Source: Hymenobacter busanensis (GTDB lineage: Bacteria > Bacteroidota > Bacteroidia > Cytophagales > Hymenobacteraceae). From it: a DNA stretch of 64,000 nt. Positions 1 through 7,502 of this stretch are shown in pieces. The stretch is from contig NZ_VTWU01000004.1 of NCBI RefSeq assembly GCF_008727865.1, positions 1-64,000 of the forward strand, in the 5' to 3' direction. The position numbers were made by a program, and so were the translations under genes. Numbering within the stretch: position 1 is the first letter of the stretch; each line of letters begins with the position of its first letter. Below the pieces are notes generated by a model that was not told the origin of the DNA, did no database searches, and saw only the letters and a list, made by a program, of their open reading frames with translations.

Positions 1-2765
1 GGCGTCGAGGTCGAAGGCGTGATGGCGCCCGTCGTCGCGTTCAGCGTCAGGCCCGAAGCAGGATTCACGGTGAAGGCGCCCGAGGTGCTGCCCGTGCCCA
101 GAATTACGGGAATGGTGCCCGTAGCCGAGGTGCAGAAGCTGGTGGCCGAGTAGCCGATGTTGGCCACGGCCGGGGCCGTGATGGTGACGGTAGCCGTGCT
201 GGTGCACGAGGCACTGGCGGCGTACGTCACGTTGTAGGTACCCGGCGTCGAGGTGCTCAGGTTGATAACGCCCGTGTTCGGGTCGATAACCAGACCGGTG
301 GTGGACGAGTAGGTGCCGCCCGTGGTGCCGGTAACGGTGGGAGCGGGGTTGGTGCCGGTTTTGCAGAATGCGCTGGCAGCGTAGCTGAAGGCGGCGTTGC
401 AAGTAGCTGGGGTCAGGTCTTCACCCTTGGCCACTACGTTGCGCAGCATGGCGTAGCGGCCGGTGCTGGTGCTGCCGCAGCTGAAGTACAACCGCAGGGT
501 AACCGTTTGCCCGGCAGCAATAACGACGCCGGTCGAGCCGTTCAGGGCCAGGCGGTAGACGTTGGTGGCGCCGGTGGTTTGGTTGGCCAGCAGAATGGGC
601 GTAGCAAAGGCGCCGTTGGCCGTGCTCAGCAAGCCGCCCGTCGGGCCACGGCCACCGGTTACATCGGCCGAATCGGACACGAACGCACTGCGCGAGTACA
701 CCACGGCCAGCTTGGTGTTGCTGCTGGTGTTGTGGAAGGCCGAGGTCAGCAGCAACGAGTCAAGGCGCAGGCTGTGGCCGGCCGCAGCCGTTACCGTGAA
801 CTGCTCGTAGAACTTGCGGCTGAGGTTGCCACCCGGGCCGCCCACGGCCGTGCCCCACGAACCGTCGCCGTTGGCCGTGGCGCCAAACGCCTGGCCCCGG
901 ATAACCGAGTAGGCCGGGATGGTGGGCACGGTGGTGCCGTTGGAGAGGTACAGGTTGCGCAGTACCGGCGTGCTGGCCGTTACGGCTACCGAGCGCACGG
1001 CCGTGCTGTCCTGGTTGTTGCGCGTCATGGGCCACCACTGCAGGGTTTCCGATACGGCGGCGGTGGTGTTGGTTTTGGTACCCGTCACGGCTACTGTGGC
1101 GGCGGGGGCGCCGTTGCTGGTGTGCGTGATGTTGCCCGAGTAGGTACCAGCTGTGGCCGCGTTCAGGCGCACGCTGATGGTGGTAGCGGCCACCACGTTG
1201 CTGGCAGGCGTGAGAACGAGCGGCGTAGCCGAAGTGGCCCACGTAGTGCCGCCGTTGCTGGAAATTTCAAAGTTGGCGGGCGGCGTGATGGTCAGGTTAT
1301 CGGTCATGTTCACGGCCGAAACGCTGTAGGTCTGCACGCTCGAAGCACCGGTTTGGTACTGCGCAAACGCCCCCAGCGTACCGGTCGTCGTAATCGTCGG
1401 CTGGCTCGAAATCTGGATGGTTTCGGTGGTGTGGGTGGCGTAGCCGGTTTTGGAGGCCCGCAGGTAGTAGTAGTAAATGCTGCCAGCCGGCGGCAGGGCG
1501 TCGGTTTGCTGGAAGTTGATGGTCGAGTCGTTCTGGGCCGTTACCTCGCTCAGCTTGGTGAAGGTGGTGTTGTCGGACGAGCGAAACAGCTCAAACTTCA
1601 CCTGCGGAATAGCCCAGCTGATGTTCCAGTTGAGGGTCGTTTGGCTGGCGCCTTTGGCACCGCGGAAGTTCGCCACGGCAATTTCCGGGGCGGCATTGCC
1701 GCAGAAGTTGGCCGAAATGGCGCACGGGTCCCAGGTGCCAAACAAGTTGGCGCGGGCGTACGCGGCGGTGTCGGCCGGCGTCAGCTGCTGCGACCAGGCC
1801 ACGCGCTGGCTCACGTTGAGCGGGTTGCCGCTCATGGTGCGGGGCTGAAACTCGGCGTAGGTAATCAGGCTGGTGTTGGTGCCCGCGTCCCATGTCGTCC
1901 AGCCCGCCGGCTGCAGCAGGCCCGCGCCCACCTTCGACTTCAGGAATACCGTTTTGTTGGCGGCCAGCGGCGACGAACCGGTGGAGTTCTGCCAGGGGCG
2001 GCCCAGGAAGTACTGCGTGCCGCCGGTGTTGGCCGGCAGCTTGGTGTTGCGGAATACGTAGCCGAAAGTCTGGCCGGGCGGCGTGTTGGCGGCCGTGATA
2101 AACGACGAGCCCGCCGAGGTGCGCGCCTTGGCGTACACCACACAGTTGTCAAACAGCGCGATGGAGCTGCCGAAGATGAAATCCACGTTGCCATCGATGT
2201 AGCAGTTGCGGAAGTAGTGGCGCGGCACGCCGCTGCCCTTGGTGTAGAGCGTGTCCTGGTTGCCCAGGAAGCGGCAATTGTAGAACGCGCACCGGTCGGC
2301 GTTCAGCAACACTGCCACGGCCTGCGTACCGTCGCCGTAGGAGTTTTCGAACGTGATGTTGAGGGCCGAAAAGTCGGGGGCATTTACCGAGAAGCTAGCC
2401 GAGTTCTGCGTGCCCACCGTGCCGCCGCCGGGCAGCGGGTTGCTGGCGCCGTCGTCGAAGGTGAGGATGGTGTTGGCCACGCTTTCGCCAATCAGCTGCA
2501 GAAACGGCTTGTTGGCCGGCACGCTGATTTTCTCCTTGTACTTGCCGTTTTTGATGAAGATGGTGTAGAGCGTGGTGCGGCCCGTGGGGGCGGCGTTGAT
2601 GGCGGCCTGCACCGTGGTGAAGTTGCCCGAGCCGTCTTTGGCTACCACCACGTCGTAGGCGAAGAGCTGGGAGCTAAAAACGGTTGTGAGCAGCAGCAAA
2701 CACAGCGTCAGCCAGGGCCGAAGCGCGCGGCGTGTTCGTGCGGGTTGGGTAAAAGCTGGGGCCAT
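1..2765 (-). CDS. Secreted pectinesterase (CE8) with Fn3-like and Ig-like modules, 3' end outside window
   Basis: Carbohydrate esterase family 8 enzyme that removes methyl esters from pectin outside the cell. About 921 codons are visible and the frame stays open to base 1, so the C-terminus is missing. A signal peptide covers about residues 1-37 (hydrophobic core, then SSQLFA). The esterase domain spans about 38-325 and carries the family motifs: GSGNFTTVQAAINAAP near 42, QAVAV at 148, QDTLY at 170, GNVDFIFG at 191 and LGRPW at 254, so the two catalytic aspartates and the arginine are present. A fibronectin-III-like module follows (about 350-455), then Ser/Thr/Gly-rich beta-sandwich modules, the last ones (about 780-921) resembling tandem bacterial Ig-like repeats. 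This layout usually ends in a T9SS sorting domain, which would lie beyond the edge. The start at 2765 precedes the signal peptide. Family call is firm; the later modules are inferred from composition. Confidence 0.92.
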   Translation of the reverse strand, partial: MAPAFTQPARTRRALRPWLTLCLLLLTTVFSSQLFAYDVVVAKDGSGNFTTVQAAINAAPTGRTTLYTIFIKNGKYKEKISVPANKPFLQLIGESVANTILTFDDGASNPLPGGGTVGTQNSASFSVNAPDFSALNITFENSYGDGTQAVAVLLNADRCAFYNCRFLGNQDTLYTKGSGVPRHYFRNCYIDGNVDFIFGSSIALFDNCVVYAKARTSAGSSFITAANTPPGQTFGYVFRNTKLPANTGGTQYFLGRPWQNSTGSSPLAANKTVFLKSKVGAGLLQPAGWTTWDAGTNTSLITYAEFQPRTMSGNPLNVSQRVAWSQQLTPADTAAYARANLFGTWDPCAISANFCGNAAPEIAVANFRGAKGASQTTLNWNISWAIPQVKFELFRSSDNTTFTKLSEVTAQNDSTINFQQTDALPPAGSIYYYYLRASKTGYATHTTETIQISSQPTITTTGTLGAFAQYQTGASSVQTYSVSAVNMTDNLTITPPANFEISSNGGTTWATSATPLVLTPASNVVAATTISVRLNAATAGTYSGNITHTSNGAPAATVAVTGTKTNTTAAVSETLQWWPMTRNNQDSTAVRSVAVTASTPVLRNLYLSNGTTVPTIPAYSVIRGQAFGATANGDGSWGTAVGGPGGNLSRKFYEQFTVTAAAGHSLRLDSLLLTSAFHNTSSNTKLAVVYSRSAFVSDSADVTGGRGPTGGLLSTANGAFATPILLANQTTGATNVYRLALNGSTGVVIAAGQTVTLRLYFSCGSTSTGRYAMLRNVVAKGEDLTPATCNAAFSYAASAFCKTGTNPAPTVTGTTGGTYSSTTGLVIDPNTGVINLSTSTPGTYNVTYAASASCTSTATVTITAPAVANIGYSATSFCTSATGTIPVILGTGSTSGAFTVNPASGLTLNATTGAITPSTST

Positions 2766-3036
2766 AGAAAAAAGCATCAGTGGTTTGGGAAACAGCTGAA
2801 ACTTAGCACCCTCAAAAGCCACAATGGAGTGCAGCCCGGCCTTTTAATTATGCACACGATACCGGGAACGTTGCCGGTAGCGGTGCGGCTGTTGGCCCGG
2901 AAGTAAACAGCCAGGCTACAGCGGTAGTCGGCACCTCTCCAGGGCTAGTGTTTTGGGGTGGCATATTTTCGCCCGCAACCTACTTAAGCACGCGGCGCTT
3001 AGTTTTGTCGGCTGCATTTGGCGCTATTCTCACTTC

Positions 3037-4008
3037 ATGAACCGATTCCTGTCTATCTGGCTTCTCGGAGCCGGTTTCTGGCTGCTCATCGGCAGCCCGG
3101 CGCACGCCCAGCGGCGCTCCGTCCGCGCCGCCGATGCGCTGCTCACGCGGCCGGATACTGCGGCTGCTGTACACGAGCTGTTTGCCTCGCGCCGCACCGG
3201 GGGAGGCCTTTTCACCGCTTTCGGCGGGGTGTTCACGGGCTTGCTCACGGCCTCCATTGCCCAGGTGCCCGACCCGGGTTCCGGCGACAAAATCGGGGCC
3301 GCCGCGTCCATCGGGGTCATGGGGCTGATGCCGCTGGGTGTGGGCATCGGCAAGCTGACGCGGTACAGCAAAAAGCGCGAGCAGCAAGTTCTGACGGAAT
3401 ACGCGCAGGGCGGCCGGCTGGCCCACAAGTACCGGCGCCGGCTGCGGGGCAACTTCCGCCCCGTGCACGGCAACCAAAGCTGGCCCGAGCTGGCAGCGGT
3501 GCAAGCCGGGGTGAGCATTGACCAGCCCACCCGGCCCGATTCGGCGGTGCAGCAGCAGGGCGCAGCCACGCCAGCCCCGGCCACAGCGACGTCGCCGGTA
3601 CTCGCCGTTGCCGGCCGCACCCGGGCCGATACGCTGGATGCCGTGCTGGGCTTGTTTATGGCCAAGCGGTTCGGCGGCCAGCTCCCAGCCCTGCTGCTGG
3701 TGCCCGTGGGCGGCCTGATAGCCGGCACCAGCAATGCCGACGGCGAATACAACGTGTACACCGGGCAGTATGAGGAAAAGCAGGTATCGGGCGGGGCTGT
3801 GGCTGCGGGCCTGGGTCTGGCGCTGGGTAGTGCGGTGTACATGTTCGTGCACAATGCCCCGTATTCCATGGCGAAGTTTCAGGAGTTGGAAGCCGCCTAC
3901 AATGCGGGCCAGCCGCTGCCGCCGGCGCTGCGTGCCCAGCTCAAACCCAAGCATTTCGACAGCGGCCGGGAATGGCGCAACAAGATGGCCCGTCGCGCCC
4001 GGCGGTAG
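3037..4008 (+). CDS. Exported/membrane protein with two copies of an unrecognised domain
   Basis: 323 residues, function unknown. The ATG at 3037 was preferred to an upstream in-frame start because it opens directly on a signal sequence (MNRFLSIWLLGAGFWLL..GSPAHAQ). Two repeats follow. Each begins with an acidic-aliphatic stretch ending in a basic-Gly motif (AAVHELFASRRTGGGLF near residue 50, TLDAVLGLFMAKRFGGQLP near 197), continues with a Gly/Ala hydrophobic segment that could span or hug a membrane, and ends in a basic tail of pattern Y-x(2)-G-x-L-x(4)-R-x-L-(K/R/G)-x-x-F. A single copy of the same unit is the whole mature part of the gene at 5301-5732. The segment between the repeats is Pro/Ala-rich (about 165-195). 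A strong hairpin terminator follows. No known family was recognised. Confidence 0.8.
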   Translation: MNRFLSIWLLGAGFWLLIGSPAHAQRRSVRAADALLTRPDTAAAVHELFASRRTGGGLFTAFGGVFTGLLTASIAQVPDPGSGDKIGAAASIGVMGLMPLGVGIGKLTRYSKKREQQVLTEYAQGGRLAHKYRRRLRGNFRPVHGNQSWPELAAVQAGVSIDQPTRPDSAVQQQGAATPAPATATSPVLAVAGRTRADTLDAVLGLFMAKRFGGQLPALLLVPVGGLIAGTSNADGEYNVYTGQYEEKQVSGGAVAAGLGLALGSAVYMFVHNAPYSMAKFQELEAAYNAGQPLPPALRAQLKPKHFDSGREWRNKMARRARR

Positions 4009-4037
4009 CCCACGTAAGCTGCGGAGCGTTATGACCC

Positions 4038-4080
4038 ACGAAAAAGCCCTGCCGTATAGCCTACGGCAGGGCTTTTTCGT
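4038..4080. terminator. Bidirectional rho-independent terminator
   Basis: Perfect 19-bp inverted repeat (4038-4056 with 4062-4080) around a 5-base loop. A and T tracts on the outer parts of the stem allow use from either strand. It lies between the convergent genes ending at 4008 and 4113. Confidence 0.9.
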
Positions 4081-4112
4081 GAGGGAAAGCTTGCTTGGGT
4101 CCGTTACCGCGC

Positions 4113-5120
4113 CTAAAACGTGGCTTTCACAATGGCAAAGCGCGGCGAGGTCGGCTGGTAGGGGTAGAGCACGTAGGCATCGGCGGTGTTGCGCCGCGTG
4201 ATGGTGGTGGGACTTACGGCGCCCGTGGCAAAGCTGCCGCTGCCGACGGCGTTGGCCCAGGCATCGGTGCTGCGCATGCGGTACACGGTGCTCTGGTTGC
4301 CGGCTACCACCAGCAAGGTTTGGTTGTCGAGCAGGAGCAGGCCGTCGGCGCCCGTCAGGGCCGGGGTGGCGGGCGTAACCACTTTGGTAAAGCCCACCGG
4401 GTTGTTGAGCGGGATTTTGAACAGGCTGCCGTCGTTGGTTTTGGCGGCCAGCAGGTAGCCGTCGGGGTGAAATACGATGCCGTTCAGCCCGAAGCCGGTA
4501 CCGCCGCTGAGCTGCGCATTTTCCAGAAACACGGTGGCGTTGCCCTGCAAGTCGAGCTTGTAGATGACCGGAGCGAAGCTGTCGGTGATGTAGGCATTGC
4601 CCTGCGCGTCCACGGCAATGTCGTTGGCGAAATGCTGCGAGTACGAGGCGGCTTTGCTGCCCAAGTCGGTGTAGGAAATCAGGCTGCCGTTGGTGGAGTT
4701 AAAAATGGCCACGGCCGCCAGCTTGCGCAGCGTTGCGGCCGTCGAGCGGGTGGTGTTGGCCCCGGCGTCCGACACGGCAGCCAGTACGCGGTTGCGGCCC
4801 GCGTCGAGGTTCAGGCCGATGGTGGAAATCAGGCGCGGCTCGTCGGCCAGCACGGTGTAGGTGCTGTCGTCTTTCACCGTGCCAATGCGGCCCTGCGTGC
4901 GGGAGCTGACCAAAAAGCGTTTGTTGGCCTCGTCCCACTGCACGCCTTCGGGGTGCAAGGCCGCCTGGGGCACGGTTATCTTGTCGGGGGCACCGACGGT
5001 GGTTTCCGGGTCGTCATCGTCGGAGCAGCCGGGCAGCACGGTTACCAGGCCTAGCGCCAATACGGCCAGGCGCAGCAACGCAAACGGATTGAGTGGAGTG
5101 GGGCGGGACGGGTGCGGCAT
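4113..5120 (-). CDS. Lipoprotein with SMP-30/NHL-type beta-propeller fold
   Basis: 335 residues. The open frame extends upstream, but the ATG at 5120 is chosen because it starts a lipoprotein signal (Leu/Ala-rich core, then TVLPGCSDDDD, lipobox Cys near residue 31). The acidic run after the Cys is typical of Bacteroidota surface lipoproteins. The mature part contains propeller-like blades: HPEGVQWDEANKRFLVSS, NDIAVDAQGNAYITDS, GIVFHPDGYLLAA and DGLLLLDNQTLLVVAG. These recall SMP-30/gluconolactonase and NHL repeat proteins that bind sugars or lactones. The catalytic metal ligands of gluconolactonase could not be assigned, so an enzymatic role is not claimed. It stands alone, convergent with the upstream gene and divergent from 5301-5732. 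Confidence 0.85.
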   Translation of the reverse strand: MPHPSRPTPLNPFALLRLAVLALGLVTVLPGCSDDDDPETTVGAPDKITVPQAALHPEGVQWDEANKRFLVSSRTQGRIGTVKDDSTYTVLADEPRLISTIGLNLDAGRNRVLAAVSDAGANTTRSTAATLRKLAAVAIFNSTNGSLISYTDLGSKAASYSQHFANDIAVDAQGNAYITDSFAPVIYKLDLQGNATVFLENAQLSGGTGFGLNGIVFHPDGYLLAAKTNDGSLFKIPLNNPVGFTKVVTPATPALTGADGLLLLDNQTLLVVAGNQSTVYRMRSTDAWANAVGSGSFATGAVSPTTITRRNTADAYVLYPYQPTSPRFAIVKATF

Positions 5121-5300
5121 GTGCGTAATGGTAAAGGTCAAGAATTCAGGTTGCTGGCTATACGCGGAACGCGCAGGGAAAGGCCATGCCGGTGCGCCCA
5201 CCAGTGCCGGCACAGGCGCTACTGCGCGGCTATACCCCGGCGGAACTGCCTCCTGCAGGCGCTTGTCTATCTTGCACCGCAACCACCCTTCGGCATTTCC

Positions 5301-5732
5301 ATGCACAAGTATTTTCTGATAGTCGCTTTGGCCGCGCTGCCTTTGGCGGGGGCCTGGGCGCAAACCACGCCGGCCCTGCCCGCAGCCCCCACGCCGCCCA
5401 CGGCCGCTGTGGCCGCCGCCCAGCGCGCCGCCCCCGACTCGGCCGATGCCGTGCGCACCCTGTTTCGCAAGCGCCGCAACGGCGGCACGGCCTTCACAGC
5501 GGTTGGGTCATTGGTGCTGTTGCGCGGGGTGCTCTTCGGCGGCGGCAGCGGGGCCAGCATCGGCGCTTCGGCCATTGTAGCCGCTCCGTTCCTCGGCATT
5601 GGCATCGGCAAGCTGGTGCGGTTTGGCAGCAAGAAGGAGGAAGAGTACGTGAAAGCCTACCGGCAGGGCAAACCGCTGCCGCACAGCATCCGCAAGCGCC
5701 TCCGGCCCGATTATTTCCGGCTGCCTCGGTAG
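5301..5732 (+). CDS. Small exported protein, single copy of the 3037-4008 domain
   Basis: 143 residues, function unknown. The ATG at 5301 starts a clear signal peptide (MHKYFLIVALAALPLAGAWAQ). A Pro/Ala linker leads to one domain: SADAVRTLFRKRRNGGTAF, a Gly/Ala hydrophobic core, GIGIGKLVRFGSKKEEEY, then a basic tail (GKPLPHSIRKRLRPDYF). It aligns by eye with both halves of the protein at 3037-4008, including the GIGKL motif and the Y-x-x-G-x-L-x(4)-R-x-L ending. The net charge of the tail is strongly positive. It is followed by a strong terminator and appears monocistronic. The upstream frame starts inside the divergent lipoprotein leader and was not used. Confidence 0.8.
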   Translation: MHKYFLIVALAALPLAGAWAQTTPALPAAPTPPTAAVAAAQRAAPDSADAVRTLFRKRRNGGTAFTAVGSLVLLRGVLFGGGSGASIGASAIVAAPFLGIGIGKLVRFGSKKEEEYVKAYRQGKPLPHSIRKRLRPDYFRLPR

Positions 5733-5741
5733 AGGTAAAAA

Positions 5742-5786
5742 CAGCAAAAAGCCCCGTCGGCGCACTGCCGGCGGGGCTTTTTGCTG
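5742..5786 (+). terminator. Rho-independent terminator
   Basis: GC-rich stem flanked by A and T tracts (core GCCCCGTCGGCGCACTGCCG plus GCGGGGC). The same core, identical over about 35 bp, recurs at 7446-7487. Confidence 0.85.
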
Positions 5787-5921
5787 ATGTATAGGATAAC
5801 GGTAGGGATAATATGTTGAAAATGGTGGTGATATGCGTCTGAATTGTGGTTGCTTTGGAGAAGTGTTGCCATGATTTGTCTTTCAGGAGCTTGCATCCAA
5901 AGCTCTATCCACTTTCACTAT

Positions 5922-6404
5922 ATGAAAATGAGAAAAGCTGCTTTCCTCACGTTTTCGTTCGCATTCATTGGCTTAGCGCAGGCCCGGGCGCAGGAAGCCA
6001 TAGTTCCGGCGGGCGGCGACGCCTCGGGTAGCGGGGGCAACGTGAGCTACTCGCTGAACTACGTGGCCTACACGACGGGCAACAGTTCCGGTGGTAGTGT
6101 AAGCCCAGGCTTATTGCACCCCATCGAAACATTTGTGTTGAGTTCCAAGGTCCGTTCGACGGCGCTCAAGTACGAGGTATACCCCAACCCAACGAGTGGA
6201 GGTGTTACACTACAAGCTGCCGGGGCTTTTCTGCGCAACTACTCCTACCGGTTGTGCGACTTACAAGGAAGAGTGGTCGAGTCGCAGCCTCTCGGTGGTC
6301 CCACAACCGGTATTTCGCTGGAGCAACTACCTGCTGCCGTCTACATTCTCACAGTGAGCCAGGGAAACAAGGCCACCCAAACCTTCAAAATCATCAAACA
6401 CTAA
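5922..6404 (+). CDS. Small secreted protein with type A T9SS sorting domain
   Basis: 160 residues from the ATG at 5922, which begins a signal peptide (MKMRKAAFLTFSFAFIGLAQARAQ). The next segment (AIVPAGGDASGSGGNVSYS) is a motif common to short Bacteroidota exported proteins. The last 80 residues are a Por-secretion/T9SS type A C-terminal domain: VYPNPTSGGVTLQ, a central LCDLQGRVV, then AAVYILTVSQGN and a basic end (KIIKH). The mature part between signal and sorting domain is only about 50 residues. It is 4 bp upstream of 6409-7425, so the two are probably co-transcribed. Codons here are less GC-rich than in neighbouring genes. Confidence 0.85.
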   Translation: MKMRKAAFLTFSFAFIGLAQARAQEAIVPAGGDASGSGGNVSYSLNYVAYTTGNSSGGSVSPGLLHPIETFVLSSKVRSTALKYEVYPNPTSGGVTLQAAGAFLRNYSYRLCDLQGRVVESQPLGGPTTGISLEQLPAAVYILTVSQGNKATQTFKIIKH

Positions 6405-6408
6405 GCGC

Positions 6409-7425
6409 ATGAAGTATTGCTTTACTCTCTTGGTTATGCTGCTCTCTTTTGCAGCCTTTGCCCAAACGCCTAAGCAGTTCGGCTACCAAGCCGTGGTGCG
6501 GAACAACCGCAATGGCATCAATGTACTGGCCGCTAATCAGCAGGTAAGTCTGCGCGTCAGTATTCTGCGTGGCAGCCCCACGGGTACGGCTGTGTATGTA
6601 GAAGACCATTCGCCTACTACCAATGCCAATGGCTTGTTTACGGTCCAAATAGGAGGCGGAACCCGCGTAAGCGGGCGGTTTGCCTCCATCAAGTGGAGCA
6701 CCGGGGCTTTCTACCTAAAAACAGAGACGGACCCGGACCTCACGAACGGCACTTCGGCTGACGTCATTGTTAGCACCAGCCAATTATTGAGCGTTCCGTA
6801 TGCCTTGTATGCTCAGCAAGCTGATACCACATTGTATGCGCAGTACGCTGATTCGGTTAAAGGGCATCAGATCGGAGACTTTGCCGAGGGAGGTATCATC
6901 TTTTCGGTGTGGCGCGACAAAACCGGCCAGCAGCACGGTTTAGTAGCATCGTTGCAGGACTTGGGAAGCCGTCCATACGCCGTTCCGGGTGTTTCTTCTG
7001 CAACCAGCAGCCACAACGGGGCCGCCAATACCGCTACGCTTGTAGCTGCATTGGGAGCCAACACTAACCACGCAGCCGGTCTGTGTGATGCGTATACAAG
7101 CGGCACCTTTACGGACTGGTACCTGCCGGCCGCGGCGGAGTTAAGCATGCTTTACAACCAAGCCGTGTTGCTTGATAGAGTCTTAGATGCGGATAATGAT
7201 CCACTGACCACCGGATTATACGCCAATGCATATCTAAGTTCTACGTATTGCCTTTTTGACCGCACCTTTCCGGTTCCTGGCTATTCCGATCTACCAGAAG
7301 TTGCTGCGTTTGCTTTGGTCTTCAATAGCAATCAGAGTGCTCTTAGAACCCCGTTTTCTACCGGTACGATGACGTACGCTCCGCAGCAAGTGGTGGTACC
7401 TGTGAGGGCCATTCGGCGCTTCTGA
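6409..7425 (+). CDS. Exported protein with Lcl/DUF1566-like C-terminal domain
   Basis: 338 residues with a signal peptide (MKYCFTLLVMLLSFAAFAQ). The N-terminal half (about 20-150) is the Bacteroidota module with FGYQAVVRNNRNG, VSLRVSILRGSPTGTAVYVE and LLSVPYALYAQQA, often found on surface or fibre-like proteins. The C-terminal half (about 160-338) resembles the Lcl/DUF1566 fold: EGGIIFSVWRDKTGQQHGLV, AAGLCDAYTSGTFTDWYLPA, AAELSMLYNQ. It starts 4 bp after the T9SS-tagged protein at 5922-6404 and forms a two-gene unit ending at the hairpin at 7446. Function unknown. Composition is more AT-rich than the window average, as in its partner. Confidence 0.82.
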   Translation: MKYCFTLLVMLLSFAAFAQTPKQFGYQAVVRNNRNGINVLAANQQVSLRVSILRGSPTGTAVYVEDHSPTTNANGLFTVQIGGGTRVSGRFASIKWSTGAFYLKTETDPDLTNGTSADVIVSTSQLLSVPYALYAQQADTTLYAQYADSVKGHQIGDFAEGGIIFSVWRDKTGQQHGLVASLQDLGSRPYAVPGVSSATSSHNGAANTATLVAALGANTNHAAGLCDAYTSGTFTDWYLPAAAELSMLYNQAVLLDRVLDADNDPLTTGLYANAYLSSTYCLFDRTFPVPGYSDLPEVAAFALVFNSNQSALRTPFSTGTMTYAPQQVVVPVRAIRRF

Positions 7426-7445
7426 TTTCTCCATCAAGAAGAGGC

Positions 7446-7487
7446 AAGAAAAAGCCCCGTCGGCGCACTGCCGGCGGGGCTTTTCTT
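7446..7487. terminator. Rho-independent terminator, near-duplicate of 5742-5786
   Basis: GC-rich stem with flanking A/T tracts between convergent genes ending at 7425 (+) and 7503 (-). The stem-loop core is identical to the one at 5742-5786. Confidence 0.88.
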
Positions 7488-7502
7488 TAGCGGCATGGGA
7501 GC

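Noticed and set aside
507-2906. 799-codon open frame on + strand
   Set aside because: Antisense to the pectinesterase; Gly/Arg/His-rich translation typical of the complement of a GC-rich gene, no domains.
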